A DNA stretch of 64,000 bases from Bartonella sp. DGB1 (GCF_041345015.1 NZ_CP166769.1:744001-808000); one strand, 5' to 3'; positions 1-10,334 are shown, numbered from the stretch's first letter. Notes: generated from the sequence alone by a model not told the origin. Program-made: numbers and translations.

Positions 1-1395
1 TTCAGGTATGAAAGCAATAAGTAATATTGCTATTCTTCTTAATAATTCTAATGTAATATATAAAATATTTTCAAATTTCTGATAATTAGTTTTCTTTAAT
101 TCCCAAGGTTTTTGATTAGCAAAATATTTATTTGTGGTGGAAATAATATTAAATATCTCTGATAAGGCATTATTAGGTTGGTTATCTTGCATAGCTTTAA
201 CTATCAGTTTGTAACTATTTTGCGCATGAGATAACAGCTGTTTTTCCTCTTCATCTAAATTTTTATTTGAGGGTATGCGTGAATTACAATTTTTAGCAAT
301 CATAGATAATGATCGTTGAGCTAAATTTCCTAAATCATTGGCTAAATCAGAATTAATGCGATTAACCATAGCTTCATGATTGTAATTTCCATCTTGACCT
401 AACGAAATTTCTCGTAGTAAAAAATAACGAAATTGATCCAAGCCGTAAAGTTTAACTAATTCAAATGGATCTATTATATTACCTAAAGATTTTGACATTT
501 TTTTATCTTTATTTAATAAGAAACCATGAGCAAAGATATTTTTAGGAGCAGCTAAACCGGCCGATAATAAAAACGCTGGCCAATATATAGCGTGGAAACG
601 TAAAATATCTTTTCCAATCATATGAGTTGTGGCAGGCCAAAATTTCCATAATTCGCTTTGTTTATTTGGGTAATCCAGATTACTTATATAGTTAGTTAAT
701 GCATCTACCCACACGTACATAACATGTTTATTATCATTTGGAACTGGTATGCCCCACTCAAACGATGTGCGTGAAATTGAAAAATCTTTTAGACCGCTTT
801 TTACAAATGTTATAACTTCATTCATCCTCTCTGGAGGTGAAACAAACGAAGGATTAGCTTCATAAAAGTCTAGCAATGGTTGCTGATATTTAGATAGTCT
901 AAAAAAATAGCTTTCTTCTTCATTCCATTCAACTATAGAGCCGAGCGGCTCTCTTCTTATTCCATGCTCATCTATAGTTGTTTCTTTTTCATCAAAATAG
1001 GCTTCCTGAGTAACAGAATACCACCCTTTATAACCAGAAAGATAAATATCATCATTATCCAGCATTGTTTGCCATAAATGTTGGCAAGATTTTTTATGAT
1101 TATGGTTAGTTGTCCTAACAAAAATATCATAACTAACATTCAATATATTCATCATATCTGAGAATACTTTAGAATTTTTGTCGGCTAATTCTTGGGGTGA
1201 TATCCCCTCTTTTTCTGCTGTTCGTTGCATTTTTAAACCGTGATCATCTGTTCCGGTTGTAAATAAAACTTTATAGCCTAACAAACGATGGAAACGTGCT
1301 AATACATCAGATACAATAACATTATAAGCATGACCTATATGAGGTCTACCATTTGGATAAAAAATAGGGGTAGTAATATAATAATGTTCTGACAT
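1..1395 (-). CDS. metG: Methionyl-tRNA synthetase, C-terminal end missing
   Basis: This enzyme charges tRNA-Met with methionine in the cytoplasm. The visible 465 codons run off the left edge of the window. The start is the ATG at 1395, giving MSEHYYITTPIFYPNG. The class I signature PHIGHAYN lies at about residues 17-24, and KMSKSLG is encoded near 490-510. The part that carries zinc-binding cysteines in the E. coli enzyme reads YKGWYSVTQEAYF without a cysteine pair, so this is the zinc-free form. The gene is last in a minus-strand run rlpA, tmk, holB, metG; the tmk-holB-metG order is common in Alphaproteobacteria. holB ends 17 bases upstream of the start, so co-transcription is likely. Identity is secure; the anticodon-binding domain is only partly in the window. 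Confidence 0.97.
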   Translation of the reverse strand, partial: MSEHYYITTPIFYPNGRPHIGHAYNVIVSDVLARFHRLLGYKVLFTTGTDDHGLKMQRTAEKEGISPQELADKNSKVFSDMMNILNVSYDIFVRTTNHNHKKSCQHLWQTMLDNDDIYLSGYKGWYSVTQEAYFDEKETTIDEHGIRREPLGSIVEWNEEESYFFRLSKYQQPLLDFYEANPSFVSPPERMNEVITFVKSGLKDFSISRTSFEWGIPVPNDNKHVMYVWVDALTNYISNLDYPNKQSELWKFWPATTHMIGKDILRFHAIYWPAFLLSAGLAAPKNIFAHGFLLNKDKKMSKSLGNIIDPFELVKLYGLDQFRYFLLREISLGQDGNYNHEAMVNRINSDLANDLGNLAQRSLSMIAKNCNSRIPSNKNLDEEEKQLLSHAQNSYKLIVKAMQDNQPNNALSEIFNIISTTNKYFANQKPWELKKTNYQKFENILYITLELLRRIAILLIAFIPE

Positions 1396-1412
1396 AATAG
1401 ATCCTACATAGG

Positions 1413-2471
1413 TTAGTAATTTTTTATATTATAAAAGCAGTTATGTATTTCTTCAATAGTTAATAAAATTGTTTGTTTTTTATCTAAATTATAAATATTA
1501 GTATTAAGAATATTTTGTTGCAATTTAAACCAAAGTTTACTAATTAAATCTGCTTGAGTAAGGTTATTAATTTGTATATATTTTTTTGCTCTAATGTTTA
1601 AAATATATTTTAGATAATTTATGGCTAAATTGTATTTTAATAAATTATTTTCTTCAAATAATTTATTAATTAATAGCATTATTTTATTAAAATTTAATTT
1701 AGATGAGGAAAATATATCGTCAATAGTTTCCAAAATTTTAAGATTGTCATCATTAGAAAATATTATTATATCTCTAACACTACCATTCGCTATAGATAAA
1801 AGTTTTTGCTGTATATTGGTAGGATAATCAAAAAAAGTTTGTAATTGTAATTGTTGTAATATTAGATAAATGTCGTTGTTAGTTAGAGGTAAAAATCTAA
1901 AAGTATGGCATCGTGAGCGAGTAGTGTCTAAAGCTCCTGCCCTTTCATGACATATTAGAATAAATAAAGTTTTTTCAGGAGGTTCTTCTAAAATTTTTAA
2001 TAATGCATTTTCAGCTGCATAATTAAGATCATTGATACTATCAATTATTATTATACGCCAGTTATTATTTGAAGATGTTTTATATAAAAATTTTTTTATA
2101 TTGCGAATATCTTGAATTAAAATAGCTTGCTGAAAATTTTCTTGTTTAATATTATATTGCCTAGTCACATATAACAAGTTTGGGTAAATATTTGCATATA
2201 TTTGTTTATATAAATTACTATTAAAATCTATATTTTGCCAATTTTCTTGCAAGTTATTGTTTAATAGATTCCAAGAGAATTCAAGAGCAAGTTTCATTTT
2301 ACCGATACCTTTGATACCTTCAAATAAAAATGCTGCACTAAATTGTTCTTTATTGAGATATTTTAATAAGCAATTTTTTATTTTTTCATGTCCAATAACA
2401 TGTGGCCCTTCGAAAGGACTCGGAATATTACAAATATTATCAAATAATTTTATGTTTGTGGCAGTGACCAT
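1413..2471 (-). CDS. holB: DNA polymerase III delta prime subunit
   Basis: Delta prime is the stator subunit of the clamp loader that places the beta clamp on DNA. The 352-residue protein has a P-loop-like GIKGIGKM at residues 52-59, a Walker B-like IIIDSIND near 141-148, the family stretch LLKILEEPP near 157-165 and the SRC motif at 186-188. The zinc-binding cysteine cluster found in many delta prime subunits is not seen. The ATG at 2471 lies inside the end of tmk (overlap 22 bases) and has no clear Shine-Dalgarno sequence, so translation is probably coupled to tmk. The C-terminal third is rich in Ile, Asn and Lys and poorly conserved, as expected in an AT-rich genome. The assignment rests on these motifs plus the tmk-holB-metG order. 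Confidence 0.93.
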   Translation of the reverse strand: MVTATNIKLFDNICNIPSPFEGPHVIGHEKIKNCLLKYLNKEQFSAAFLFEGIKGIGKMKLALEFSWNLLNNNLQENWQNIDFNSNLYKQIYANIYPNLLYVTRQYNIKQENFQQAILIQDIRNIKKFLYKTSSNNNWRIIIIDSINDLNYAAENALLKILEEPPEKTLFILICHERAGALDTTRSRCHTFRFLPLTNNDIYLILQQLQLQTFFDYPTNIQQKLLSIANGSVRDIIIFSNDDNLKILETIDDIFSSSKLNFNKIMLLINKLFEENNLLKYNLAINYLKYILNIRAKKYIQINNLTQADLISKLWFKLQQNILNTNIYNLDKKQTILLTIEEIHNCFYNIKNY

Positions 2472-3097
2472 TTATGTTTTTTTAACCAAAGATTACAAAT
2501 TGCTTTAATTGTTTCAAGTATTTTATCAGTTTCTTCTGTAGCGTCAATAACATAAATCCTTTTATTATATTTTTCTGCTAAATTGAGATATTTCTCTCTT
2601 CTATTTTCATGGATTTCTAAAGATTGATTTTCAAATTGATCTTTAGAACCATAACGATTTTTTCGCCGTTCATAGGCTAATTCAGCTGGTATATCTAATA
2701 AAAATGTAATATCTGGTACAATGCCATCAGTAGTAATGTCGTTAATATTTTCTATAAAAGTTTCGCTTATATTATCATCTGACTGATATACTAAAGTAGA
2801 ATCTGTAAATCTATCACAGATTACTATCTCTCCATCTGATAATCTTGGCTTGATAAGTTCCTCTATGTGATCTATTCTTGCGGCTGAAAATAATAATATT
2901 TCTGCCATTTTTCCATAATTGTGAGTTTTTTCTTGTAATATAAAATCTCTTATTGCTTCTGCACCAATAGTTCCACCTGGTTCTCTGGTTAATGTACAAG
3001 GGTAATTATTTTCATTGAAATATTCAAATAATAATTTAGCTATAGTGCTTTTTCCAACGCCATCACCACCTTCTAGACTAATAAAAAAACCAGCCAT
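2450..3097 (-). CDS. tmk: Thymidylate kinase
   Basis: The enzyme phosphorylates dTMP to dTDP with ATP, a required step to dTTP. The 215-residue sequence has the P-loop GGDGVGKST at residues 10-18, the DRF motif (CDRFTDSTLVYQ) at 95-97, and a lid segment RRKNRYGSKDQFE at about 144-156 that is rich in arginine and lysine. The start at 3097 is preceded by a good AAGGAG ribosome-binding site, and that site sits in the 9-base gap after the rlpA stop codon. The 3' end overlaps holB by 22 bases. Length and motifs are normal for the family. Confidence 0.97.
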   Translation of the reverse strand: MAGFFISLEGGDGVGKSTIAKLLFEYFNENNYPCTLTREPGGTIGAEAIRDFILQEKTHNYGKMAEILLFSAARIDHIEELIKPRLSDGEIVICDRFTDSTLVYQSDDNISETFIENINDITTDGIVPDITFLLDIPAELAYERRKNRYGSKDQFENQSLEIHENRREKYLNLAEKYNKRIYVIDATEETDKILETIKAICNLWLKKHKWSLPQT

Positions 3098-3106
3098 AAT
3101 ATCTCC

Positions 3107-3952
3107 TTAAGACTTATTATCTTTTAATTTAGCTACAAAAGTTATTTTTCTAATGTTATTAGGGCTAATTTTAGTATTTTCTGTAAGATTTTTTGCTAGC
3201 ATAGGACTAATAGTTGGTTTAGGAACTGAATAAGCAAGTTGATGGCTTTCAGTATTATAAGAACGCGGACTTTGTCTCGGTATAACAATATCCTTTTGAT
3301 TATTGTTTACAGATTTATTAGATGCTAACATAGTGTGACTATAAGGTAATTTAGCTTTAGAGTTATAAGACGCAACTAACGCAGGTTTATCATCTCCTTC
3401 TAGAGGAGCCTTTCCTAAATATTCTATTTTTACTTTTGCTATACCTTTATCAATAAATCCTAACATTTTTGCAGCTTCTTTAGATAGATCAATAATTCTA
3501 CCAGAAGTATATGGTCCTCTATCATTAACTCTTACAGTGATATGTGAACCATTTTCTAAATTTGTAACTTTTACATAACTAGGCAAGGGCATAGTAGGAT
3601 GAGCTGCAGTTAAATGTTTTTTGTCATAAATTTCGCCATTCGCTGTTAATCTTCCGTGAAATGCGTCACCATACCAAGAAGCTAAACCAACTTGTTGTTT
3701 TGCTGGTTTTGCTTGTGGATGATACCATCTATCTTTTATTTTGTAAGATTTTCCTACATGTTCACGTCCACCTCCACGGGGTATGGATATTTTATCAGAT
3801 ATCACACGTGGAGAAGCTGCTACACCATATTTGGATTCAGGAAAATACTCCTTAGCATCACTAACCTTAGAGTTGAAGTCTGTAATACCGCATGAGCTTA
3901 AACTAACTGATAAAGTTATTATTGATGTAATATAGAATAATTTATCTCGCAT
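3107..3952 (-). CDS. rlpA: RlpA-type septal lipoprotein / lytic transglycosylase
   Basis: RlpA proteins are outer-membrane lipoproteins; characterised members cut peptidoglycan glycan strands lacking stem peptides at the septum. The N-terminus has a hydrophobic segment ending in a lipobox (LSSC, Cys21). The double-psi beta-barrel domain runs from about residue 88 to 180 (GLASWYGDAFHG, then HPTMPLPS, VNDRGPY and GRIIDLS). The last 100 residues are low-complexity and lack a recognisable SPOR domain, so this 281-residue form is shorter than E. coli RlpA. In many Alphaproteobacteria a D-Ala-D-Ala carboxypeptidase gene sits between rlpA and tmk; here only 9 bases separate them. A 90-base gap separates it from sufT upstream. 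Confidence 0.93.
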   Translation of the reverse strand: MRDKLFYITSIITLSVSLSSCGITDFNSKVSDAKEYFPESKYGVAASPRVISDKISIPRGGGREHVGKSYKIKDRWYHPQAKPAKQQVGLASWYGDAFHGRLTANGEIYDKKHLTAAHPTMPLPSYVKVTNLENGSHITVRVNDRGPYTSGRIIDLSKEAAKMLGFIDKGIAKVKIEYLGKAPLEGDDKPALVASYNSKAKLPYSHTMLASNKSVNNNQKDIVIPRQSPRSYNTESHQLAYSVPKPTISPMLAKNLTENTKISPNNIRKITFVAKLKDNKS

Positions 3953-4042
3953 AAAAAAACCTGTTATTTATAATAATAAAATTATTTTAATATAACAATA
4001 AAATATGAATTTTTTATTATTTTTCTAGAGTAATTTAATAAA

Positions 4043-4396
4043 TTAATAGATTCCAACTGCTAATTGTGCTTCCTCGGACAATCTATCAGGGGTCCAAGGT
4101 GGATCAAAAGTAAGTATAACTTCTACAAATGATACACCTTCTACTGCGCTAACAGCATTTTCTACCCAAATTGGCATTTCTCCTGCAACAGGGCAACCAG
4201 GCGCAGTAAGAGTCATTTCAATTTTAACACTACGATCATCTTCAATATCTATTTTATATATGAGACCTAACTCATATATGTCAGCAGGAATTTCAGGATC
4301 ATATACGGTTTTTATGGCTGCTATTATTTCCGTAGTTAAACGTTCTAATTCAGTCGCAGGAATTAAACTATTATTAGATATAGGTGTATCTGACAT
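4043..4396 (-). CDS. sufT: SufT / MIP18-family Fe-S assembly protein
   Basis: This small protein (117 residues) belongs to the DUF59/MIP18 family, which helps mature Fe-S proteins. It carries the typical DPEIPADIYELGLIY stretch at about residues 33-47 and the TAPGCPVAGEMP motif with the conserved Cys68. Its start codon overlaps the sufS stop by one base (TAATG), so it is translationally coupled to sufS. It is the last gene of the suf operon here. In many relatives a sufA/iscA gene follows, but in this window an rlpA gene does. The family and operon position agree; the exact biochemical role in bacteria is less settled than for sufB, C or D. Confidence 0.93.
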   Translation of the reverse strand: MSDTPISNNSLIPATELERLTTEIIAAIKTVYDPEIPADIYELGLIYKIDIEDDRSVKIEMTLTAPGCPVAGEMPIWVENAVSAVEGVSFVEVILTFDPPWTPDRLSEEAQLAVGIY

Positions 4397-5610
4397 TAAA
4401 AAAAACCTTTTATTTTATTTAAAGAGTTAACAAAATGATCTATGTCATTATGATTAGTATATAATCCAAAAGAAGCTCTACAGACTGAGGATATATTAAA
4501 AAATGACAATAATGGTTGTGCACAATGATTACCCGCTCGAATAGCAACGCCATATTTATCTAAAAACATGGCAAGATCTTGTGCGTGGATATTATTGATA
4601 TTAAAAGCAATAATAGAGCCTTTATTGGTTGCTCTACCTAAAAAATTAATATTTTCTAATTGTGATAATTTATTATAAGCATAATTAGTAATTTCTGTTT
4701 CATGTTTCATAATAGCGTCATAGCTAAGTTCTGACAGATAATCAATTGCTGTAGCTAAAGCTATAGCCTCTACAAAAGGAGGAGTTCCAGCTTCAAACTT
4801 ATGTGGAAGTTTATTATAAGTTACATGCGTTTGTGATACGATATCTACCATATCACCACCGCCCAAAAAGGGGCGCATTTGTTTTAGTTTATCTTCTTTG
4901 GCATATAATACTCCAATCCCCGTAGGACCATATAATTTATGCCCTGTAAAAACATACCAATCACAATTAATTTCAGTTACATCAACTGACATATGTACTA
5001 CTGCTTGGCTGCCATCAACTAAAGTAGCAATATTTTTAGATTTAGCATAAGCACAAATATCTTTCACAGGAGTGATAGTACCTAAAACATTAGACATATG
5101 TGTGAAAGCTATTAATTTGGTTTTATTAGTAACTAATTTTTTAATATCATCTAAGAGTAAATTACCATTTTCGTCAACATTTGCAAAAATTAATTTAACC
5201 CCTAATTTTTCTCTTAAAAAATGCCATGGAATAATGTTAGCATGATGCTCCATAACGGTAAGAATAATTTCATCATCTCTAGTTAAATTATCAAAACCCC
5301 AGCTATAAGATACTAAATTAATAGCCTCAGTAGCATTTTTAGTAAAAATTATTTCATGATCCCGTTGAGCATTTAGAAATTTTTGCACTTTAGTACGTGC
5401 TTCCTCATATAAAAGGGTAGCTTCATTAGATAAAAAATGTAATCCACGATGGATATTAGCATAATGATTTTTATAAATATCTTCTATCTTTTGTAAAACT
5501 ATTTTAGGCTTTTGTGCAGATGCTCCAGAATCCAAATATACTAAGGGAACATCATTCACTCTACGAGATAAAATAGGAAAGTCTTGACGAATTTTATTGA
5601 TATCATACAT
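4396..5610 (-). CDS. sufS: Cysteine desulfurase SufS (group II)
   Basis: SufS is a PLP enzyme that removes sulfur from cysteine for Fe-S cluster assembly. The 404-residue protein has the PLP lysine in the motif FTGHKLYGPTG (Lys225), the conserved histidines EHH at 121-123, and the group II active-site motif RAGNHCAQP with Cys363. The length matches SufS. It starts at the ATG at 5610, 16 bases after the sufD stop, and ends overlapping sufT by one base. A group I desulfurase heads the same operon, so two desulfurases with different active-site loops serve one locus. No sufE is seen in the window; the sulfur acceptor may be encoded elsewhere. Confidence 0.97.
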   Translation of the reverse strand: MYDINKIRQDFPILSRRVNDVPLVYLDSGASAQKPKIVLQKIEDIYKNHYANIHRGLHFLSNEATLLYEEARTKVQKFLNAQRDHEIIFTKNATEAINLVSYSWGFDNLTRDDEIILTVMEHHANIIPWHFLREKLGVKLIFANVDENGNLLLDDIKKLVTNKTKLIAFTHMSNVLGTITPVKDICAYAKSKNIATLVDGSQAVVHMSVDVTEINCDWYVFTGHKLYGPTGIGVLYAKEDKLKQMRPFLGGGDMVDIVSQTHVTYNKLPHKFEAGTPPFVEAIALATAIDYLSELSYDAIMKHETEITNYAYNKLSQLENINFLGRATNKGSIIAFNINNIHAQDLAMFLDKYGVAIRAGNHCAQPLLSFFNISSVCRASFGLYTNHNDIDHFVNSLNKIKGFF

Positions 5611-5626
5611 AGATCACATATATTCC

Positions 5627-6892
5627 TTAAAGGTTATTTAATAACCATTTATCAGTATAATTAAGCAAAATTTCTATTTGCTCTTCTTGTTTAAGGTCTT
5701 CTAATAATTCTGCTATAAAAGCTTTTACAATTAAACTTCTAGCGATATCTTTTTCTATACCACGTGCCATTAAATAAAATAAATGATTTTTATTAATTTC
5801 ACTAACAGTTGCGCCGTGACCACAGGCTACATCTTCAGCAAAAATCTCTAACTCAGGTTTAGCATTAAATTCAACTGTATCAGAAAGCAATAAGCTATTA
5901 CAATTCATTTTTGCATCAGTTTTTTGTGCTTCTTTAGCAACTTTTATCACACCTTGGAAAATTCCTTTTGCCTTTTGTGATAAGATATTATGAATAATTT
6001 CTTTAGAAATAGTATTTTCTGCTTTGTGTTTTACTTCCATGGTCAAATCGTTATGACTATCTCCAGATAATAAATTAATTGCCCGTAATTGAAAATTAGC
6101 ATTTGAATCATTTAAATTAACTAAAATTTCTTGTCGAATAAAATTATTATTTTTTATGTTAAAGTAAAATAAAGTTAATTTACTATTTTTACCTAAATTA
6201 GCTTCAAATCTCGACAATTGTTGTTGATTTGTTGTATCATGGAAAATAAACCAAACAACGTCTGAGTTTTCACCAATATCTAATCTAGTAGTACTAGTAG
6301 CAAATGTATCTTTTGTTTTTTCTGTATCTTGGTATTTTTCTACAAAAAATACTTTAGCATTTTTCTCTATATTAATTTCATGTGTACAGTGTAATTGTGT
6401 ATCATCACTAACATTATATCCTAATTCAATAGGAGTTTTTACGTGAGAATTTTCTTTAACAGAAATAATCCAACCATTATTACTAAAAGCTGTGTTTAAA
6501 TTGGTGCTTATATCATCTTTTGCAGGTGCGAAACTAGAAGAAAATAAATTACCATCCTTAAGATATTCTTTAACATTCACGACATCAATATCGTTAATAG
6601 CCTTTTCAGAAATTAATAAAGAATTCGGGAATAATAGACTATTTTCAGCATTGTTTTTATATTCTAAACAATTAGATTTTATAGCTTTTTCTGTCAATAG
6701 CTTACGTAGATCGCTATAATGCCATTTTTCAATCTTTTTGGAGGGTAAGCCAAAAGATTTAAATTGCTGAAAGGCATTTTTTCTTTGTTTAGATAAATCA
6801 TCTGTAGGTGAAATTTTATCTAATATCAAATTAAAATTTTCTTCTAAGGCTAATTCACTAGGAAGATGCAGATCTCCTTTAACATGTGACAT
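5627..6892 (-). CDS. sufD: Fe-S scaffold subunit SufD
   Basis: SufD forms the SufBC2D scaffold complex on which Fe-S clusters are built. The 421-residue protein ends with the family's typical region: KMNCNSLLLSDTVEFNAKPELEIF, then DVACGHGATVSEI with the conserved Cys and His, and ARGIEKDIARSLIVKAF. The N-terminal half is weakly conserved and Asn/Lys-rich, usual for SufD. It lies between sufC (9-base gap) and sufS (16-base gap) on the minus strand. The gene order B-C-D-S-T is the alphaproteobacterial one. Paralogy with SufB is visible in the shared C-terminal motif. Confidence 0.96.
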   Translation of the reverse strand: MSHVKGDLHLPSELALEENFNLILDKISPTDDLSKQRKNAFQQFKSFGLPSKKIEKWHYSDLRKLLTEKAIKSNCLEYKNNAENSLLFPNSLLISEKAINDIDVVNVKEYLKDGNLFSSSFAPAKDDISTNLNTAFSNNGWIISVKENSHVKTPIELGYNVSDDTQLHCTHEINIEKNAKVFFVEKYQDTEKTKDTFATSTTRLDIGENSDVVWFIFHDTTNQQQLSRFEANLGKNSKLTLFYFNIKNNNFIRQEILVNLNDSNANFQLRAINLLSGDSHNDLTMEVKHKAENTISKEIIHNILSQKAKGIFQGVIKVAKEAQKTDAKMNCNSLLLSDTVEFNAKPELEIFAEDVACGHGATVSEINKNHLFYLMARGIEKDIARSLIVKAFIAELLEDLKQEEQIEILLNYTDKWLLNNL

Positions 6893-6901
6893 AACTATCT
6901 C

Positions 6902-7672
6902 CTAATTTAAACCTTCAATTATATTAGTATAACCATTTTCTTCTAATTCCAGTGCTAACTTATGATCGCCGCTTTTAATTATTTTGCCTTTATATAATAT
7001 ATGTACAGAATCTGGCTTAATATAATTTAATAAACGTTGATAGTGAGTTATTACTAAAAAAGATCTATTTTCGGAACGTAAAGCATTAACACCATTAGAT
7101 ACAATTCTTAATGCGTCGATATCTAACCCTGAGTCAGTTTCATCTAATAAACAAAGATTAGGTTGTAATAAGGACATTTGTAATATTTCTGCTCTTTTTT
7201 TCTCACCGCCAGAAAAGCCTACATTTAATGGTCTTTTTAGCATGTCTATATTCATTTCTAGTTTTGATGCTAATTGTTTAACTCTTTTTAAAAATTCTGG
7301 TATAGATAAACTTGGCTCGCCTTTAGCTTTCAATTGACAGTTGAGAGCCGTCTTTAAAAATTCCATTGTGGCTACACCGGGTATTTCCATAGGATATTGA
7401 AAAGCTAAGAATATTCCTTTAACTGATCTTTCTGCTGGATCCATTTCTAAAATAGATTCACCATTATATAAAATATCACCCTGAGTAACTTCATAGTCAT
7501 CTCTACCCGCAATAATATAGGATAAAGTTGATTTACCAGAGCCATTTGGCCCCATAATAGCAGCAACTTCACCATCTTGAATGGTTAAATCTAAACCTTT
7601 TATTATTTCTATATCTGTATTTGCAATTTTTGCATGTAAATTTTTTATTTCCAGCATTTTATTAACTTTCAT
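6902..7672 (-). CDS. sufC: Fe-S assembly ATPase SufC
   Basis: SufC is the ABC-type ATPase that drives conformational change in the SufBCD scaffold; it is cytosolic and not a transporter. The sequence has Walker A GPNGSGKST at about residues 41-49, the SufC-type signature SGGEKKRAEI, Walker B LCLLDETDSGLDIDAL and the H-loop VITHYQR. Two starts are possible: ATG at 7672 (256 residues) or ATG at 7657 (MLEIKNL, the usual SufC N-terminus, 251 residues). Neither has a clear Shine-Dalgarno, so the longer form is listed with that caution. The gap to sufB is 8 bases. Confidence 0.96.
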   Translation of the reverse strand: MKVNKMLEIKNLHAKIANTDIEIIKGLDLTIQDGEVAAIMGPNGSGKSTLSYIIAGRDDYEVTQGDILYNGESILEMDPAERSVKGIFLAFQYPMEIPGVATMEFLKTALNCQLKAKGEPSLSIPEFLKRVKQLASKLEMNIDMLKRPLNVGFSGGEKKRAEILQMSLLQPNLCLLDETDSGLDIDALRIVSNGVNALRSENRSFLVITHYQRLLNYIKPDSVHILYKGKIIKSGDHKLALELEENGYTNIIEGLN

Positions 7673-7680
7673 ATAATATA

Positions 7681-9186
7681 TTAACCGACGCTACCTTCTA
7701 AGCTAATGCCTATTAATTTTTGCGCTTCTACAGCAAATTCCATCGGTAACTCTTGAATAACTTCTTTAACAAATCCATTGACAATTAAAGCAATGGCCTC
7801 CTCTTCAGGGATACCCCGTTGCATGACGTAGAATAATTGATCTTCAGAAATTTTTGAAGTTGTCGCTTCGTGCTCAAATTGAGCGGTTGAGTTTCTAGCT
7901 TCAATATATGGTACAGTATGAGCACCACAATTATTTCCTATTAATAAACTATCACACTGGGTAAAATTACGAGAATTTTTTGCTTTCCTCTGTGCTAAAA
8001 CTTGACCTCTATAAGTGTTGTTGGAGAATCCAGCAGAAATACCTTTAGAGACAATTCTACTAGAAGTATTTTCACCTATATGTATCATTTTAGTGCCGGA
8101 ATCTATTTGTTGATAGCCATTTGAAATAGCGATAGAATAAAATTCACCGCGGCTATCTTTACCTTTTAATAAACAAGATGGATATTTCCAAGTAACAGCG
8201 GATCCTGTTTCTACCTGTGTCCAAGATATTTTAGATCTGTCCCCTCTGCAATCGCCTCTTTTCGTTACAAAGTTATAAATTCCACCTTTACCATTTTTAT
8301 CTCCTGGATACCAATTTTGTACGGTGGAATATTTAATTTCAGCATCTTCTAATGCTATTAATTCTACAACTGCAGCATGTAATTGATTTTCATCGCGTTG
8401 TGGCGCGGTACAACCTTCAAGATAAGAAACATATGAACCTGCCTCAGCAATAATCAATGTACGTTCAAATTGCCCGGTATTACGTTCATTGATACGGAAA
8501 TAAGTAGAAAGCTCCATTGGGCAACGAACGCCTTTAGGAATATAAACAAATGATCCATCAGTAAATACAGCAGAATTCAAAGCTGAATAATAATTATCAG
8601 CTATTGGAACAACAGATCCTAAATATTTTTTTATTAATTCTGGATGTTCTTTAATGGCTTCAGAGATAGCACAAAAAATAACCCCAACTTGAGCTAATTC
8701 TTTTTTAAAAGTGGTAACAACAGAAACAGAATCAAATACAGCGTCTACAGCTACTTTACCAGATGAATAGATGTTATCTAGTTGATTATGAGTAGGATTT
8801 TGTACTCCTGCTAATATTTCTTGTTCACGCAATGGAATATTTAATTTTTCATATGTGCGTAATAATTCTGGATCTACATCAGCTAAAGATGAAGGACCTT
8901 TATGTCCTTTAGGTGATGCATAATAATATAAATCTTGAAAGTTTATAGTATCATATTTCACTTTTGCCCAAGTTGGCTCTTTCATTTTTAACCATTGTTG
9001 ATATGCTTTTAATCTCCATTCCAGCATCCACTCAGGTTCATCTTTTTTATTAGAAATAAAATGTATAATTTCTTCATTCAAGCCTTTAGGTGATTTTTCC
9101 ATTTCAATATTAGTTTCAAAACCATATTTATATTGGTCAACATCTATTTTCTTTACTTGGCGAATTGTTTCTTCTTCTGCAATCAT
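7681..9186 (-). CDS. sufB: Fe-S scaffold subunit SufB
   Basis: SufB is the core scaffold of the SUF system and accepts sulfur and iron before passing on the cluster. The 501-residue length is typical. Recognisable segments include [53 protein letters not shown], and the C-terminal [20 protein letters not shown] with the cysteine and histidine expected at the cluster-building site. It follows the first desulfurase gene by 8 bases and precedes sufC by 8 bases, so the operon is tightly packed. No frameshift or missing block is seen. Confidence 0.97.
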   Translation of the reverse strand: MIAEEETIRQVKKIDVDQYKYGFETNIEMEKSPKGLNEEIIHFISNKKDEPEWMLEWRLKAYQQWLKMKEPTWAKVKYDTINFQDLYYYASPKGHKGPSSLADVDPELLRTYEKLNIPLREQEILAGVQNPTHNQLDNIYSSGKVAVDAVFDSVSVVTTFKKELAQVGVIFCAISEAIKEHPELIKKYLGSVVPIADNYYSALNSAVFTDGSFVYIPKGVRCPMELSTYFRINERNTGQFERTLIIAEAGSYVSYLEGCTAPQRDENQLHAAVVELIALEDAEIKYSTVQNWYPGDKNGKGGIYNFVTKRGDCRGDRSKISWTQVETGSAVTWKYPSCLLKGKDSRGEFYSIAISNGYQQIDSGTKMIHIGENTSSRIVSKGISAGFSNNTYRGQVLAQRKAKNSRNFTQCDSLLIGNNCGAHTVPYIEARNSTAQFEHEATTSKISEDQLFYVMQRGIPEEEAIALIVNGFVKEVIQELPMEFAVEAQKLIGISLEGSVG

Positions 9187-9194
9187 GCGACTTC

Positions 9195-10334
9195 CTAGTT
9201 ATTTAAAATTTGTTTAAAGGATCTTATAAATTGATCAAGATCCGATAATTGAGTTTCTAGACCGATAGAAACTCTTATAGCTCCATTATCTGGATTATAA
9301 CCCATAGCTAATATGACTTCGTTAATTGATACTCGGCTCGAAGAGCAGGCCTTTCCTGATGATACAGCAATACCACATAAATCAAAAGCAATTTGTAAAG
9401 TCTCTGCTTTTTTATGTGGTATAGTAAAATAACATGTATTAGGCAACCGCTTAACATTTTTTCCGTATATTATTATATCAGGGCATATGTTTTGTAAAGC
9501 ATTTTCTAAATAGGTTAACTTTTCATTATTCCACAAATTACTATCTAATTGTTTATTTATTTGTTCTGCCGCTGTTCCAAAGCTAGCAATAAGAGGTACT
9601 GACTGTGTTCCTGATCTTAGTCCTTTTTCTTGCCCGCCCCCTTTTAATAATGGATCTGGTGCTAATAAATTACTAGAATTTATAAAAGCTCCAATACCTT
9701 TAGCTGCTCCTATCTTATGACCAGAAATAAAAATAAAATCTGCAAATTCACTTAAATTGCTAATTTTGTAACGACCAATATATTGTACAGCATCTACGAT
9801 AAAAATTGCACCATAATTTTTAACTAATGCATATAATTTAGGAATATCTTGTAAAACACCAGTTTCTGAGTTAGCTGCTTGTATTGATACTAATGGTAAG
9901 CCTTTATTTTTATCATGGTTAGTTAATGCTTCTGTAAGAAAATCAATATTGATTAAACCATCATTATTTACAGGAATAGAGGTCACTTGATCATTTTTGA
10001 ATGAATGACCTTTAGCTACGCACGGATGTTCTGTTGCTCCTATATATAAATGACTAAAGACTAACTTGCTTCTTCCCATTTTCCAATGTGGTGTTAATAA
10101 AGTAGCCGCCGCTTCTGTGGCTCCAGAAGTAAAAGTTATTTTATCTTTATCTATATTAAATAAATTAGCAATTTTTTGTCTGTTTGATTCAAGCAATCTA
10201 TTAGCTTTTTGACCTTCAGTATGCACTGACGAAGGGTTGCCGTAATTTTGCAGTGCTTCCATTATAGCTGTAGCTACTTCATCGCTTACCGGCATAGTTG
10301 CATTATAATCAAGATATATGCGTTTTTTAAACAT
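9195..10334 (-). CDS. Cysteine desulfurase, group I (NifS/IscS-like), first gene of suf operon
   Basis: This is a second PLP-dependent cysteine desulfurase. The 379-residue protein has the PLP lysine in [12 protein letters not shown] (Lys207), the TEHPC segment at about 101-105 with the conserved His, and the active-site loop SSGKACSSS with Cys330, which is group I (NifS/IscS) rather than SufS type. It heads the suf operon; a NifS-type gene directly before sufB is common in Alphaproteobacteria. In many relatives an Rrf2-family regulator is also present, but the next gene upstream here is a divergent hydrolase. It may provide sulfur for clusters, tRNA thiolation or both; this cannot be decided from sequence. 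Confidence 0.94.
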   Translation of the reverse strand: MFKKRIYLDYNATMPVSDEVATAIMEALQNYGNPSSVHTEGQKANRLLESNRQKIANLFNIDKDKITFTSGATEAAATLLTPHWKMGRSKLVFSHLYIGATEHPCVAKGHSFKNDQVTSIPVNNDGLINIDFLTEALTNHDKNKGLPLVSIQAANSETGVLQDIPKLYALVKNYGAIFIVDAVQYIGRYKISNLSEFADFIFISGHKIGAAKGIGAFINSSNLLAPDPLLKGGGQEKGLRSGTQSVPLIASFGTAAEQINKQLDSNLWNNEKLTYLENALQNICPDIIIYGKNVKRLPNTCYFTIPHKKAETLQIAFDLCGIAVSSGKACSSSRVSINEVILAMGYNPDNGAIRVSIGLETQLSDLDQFIRSFKQILNN

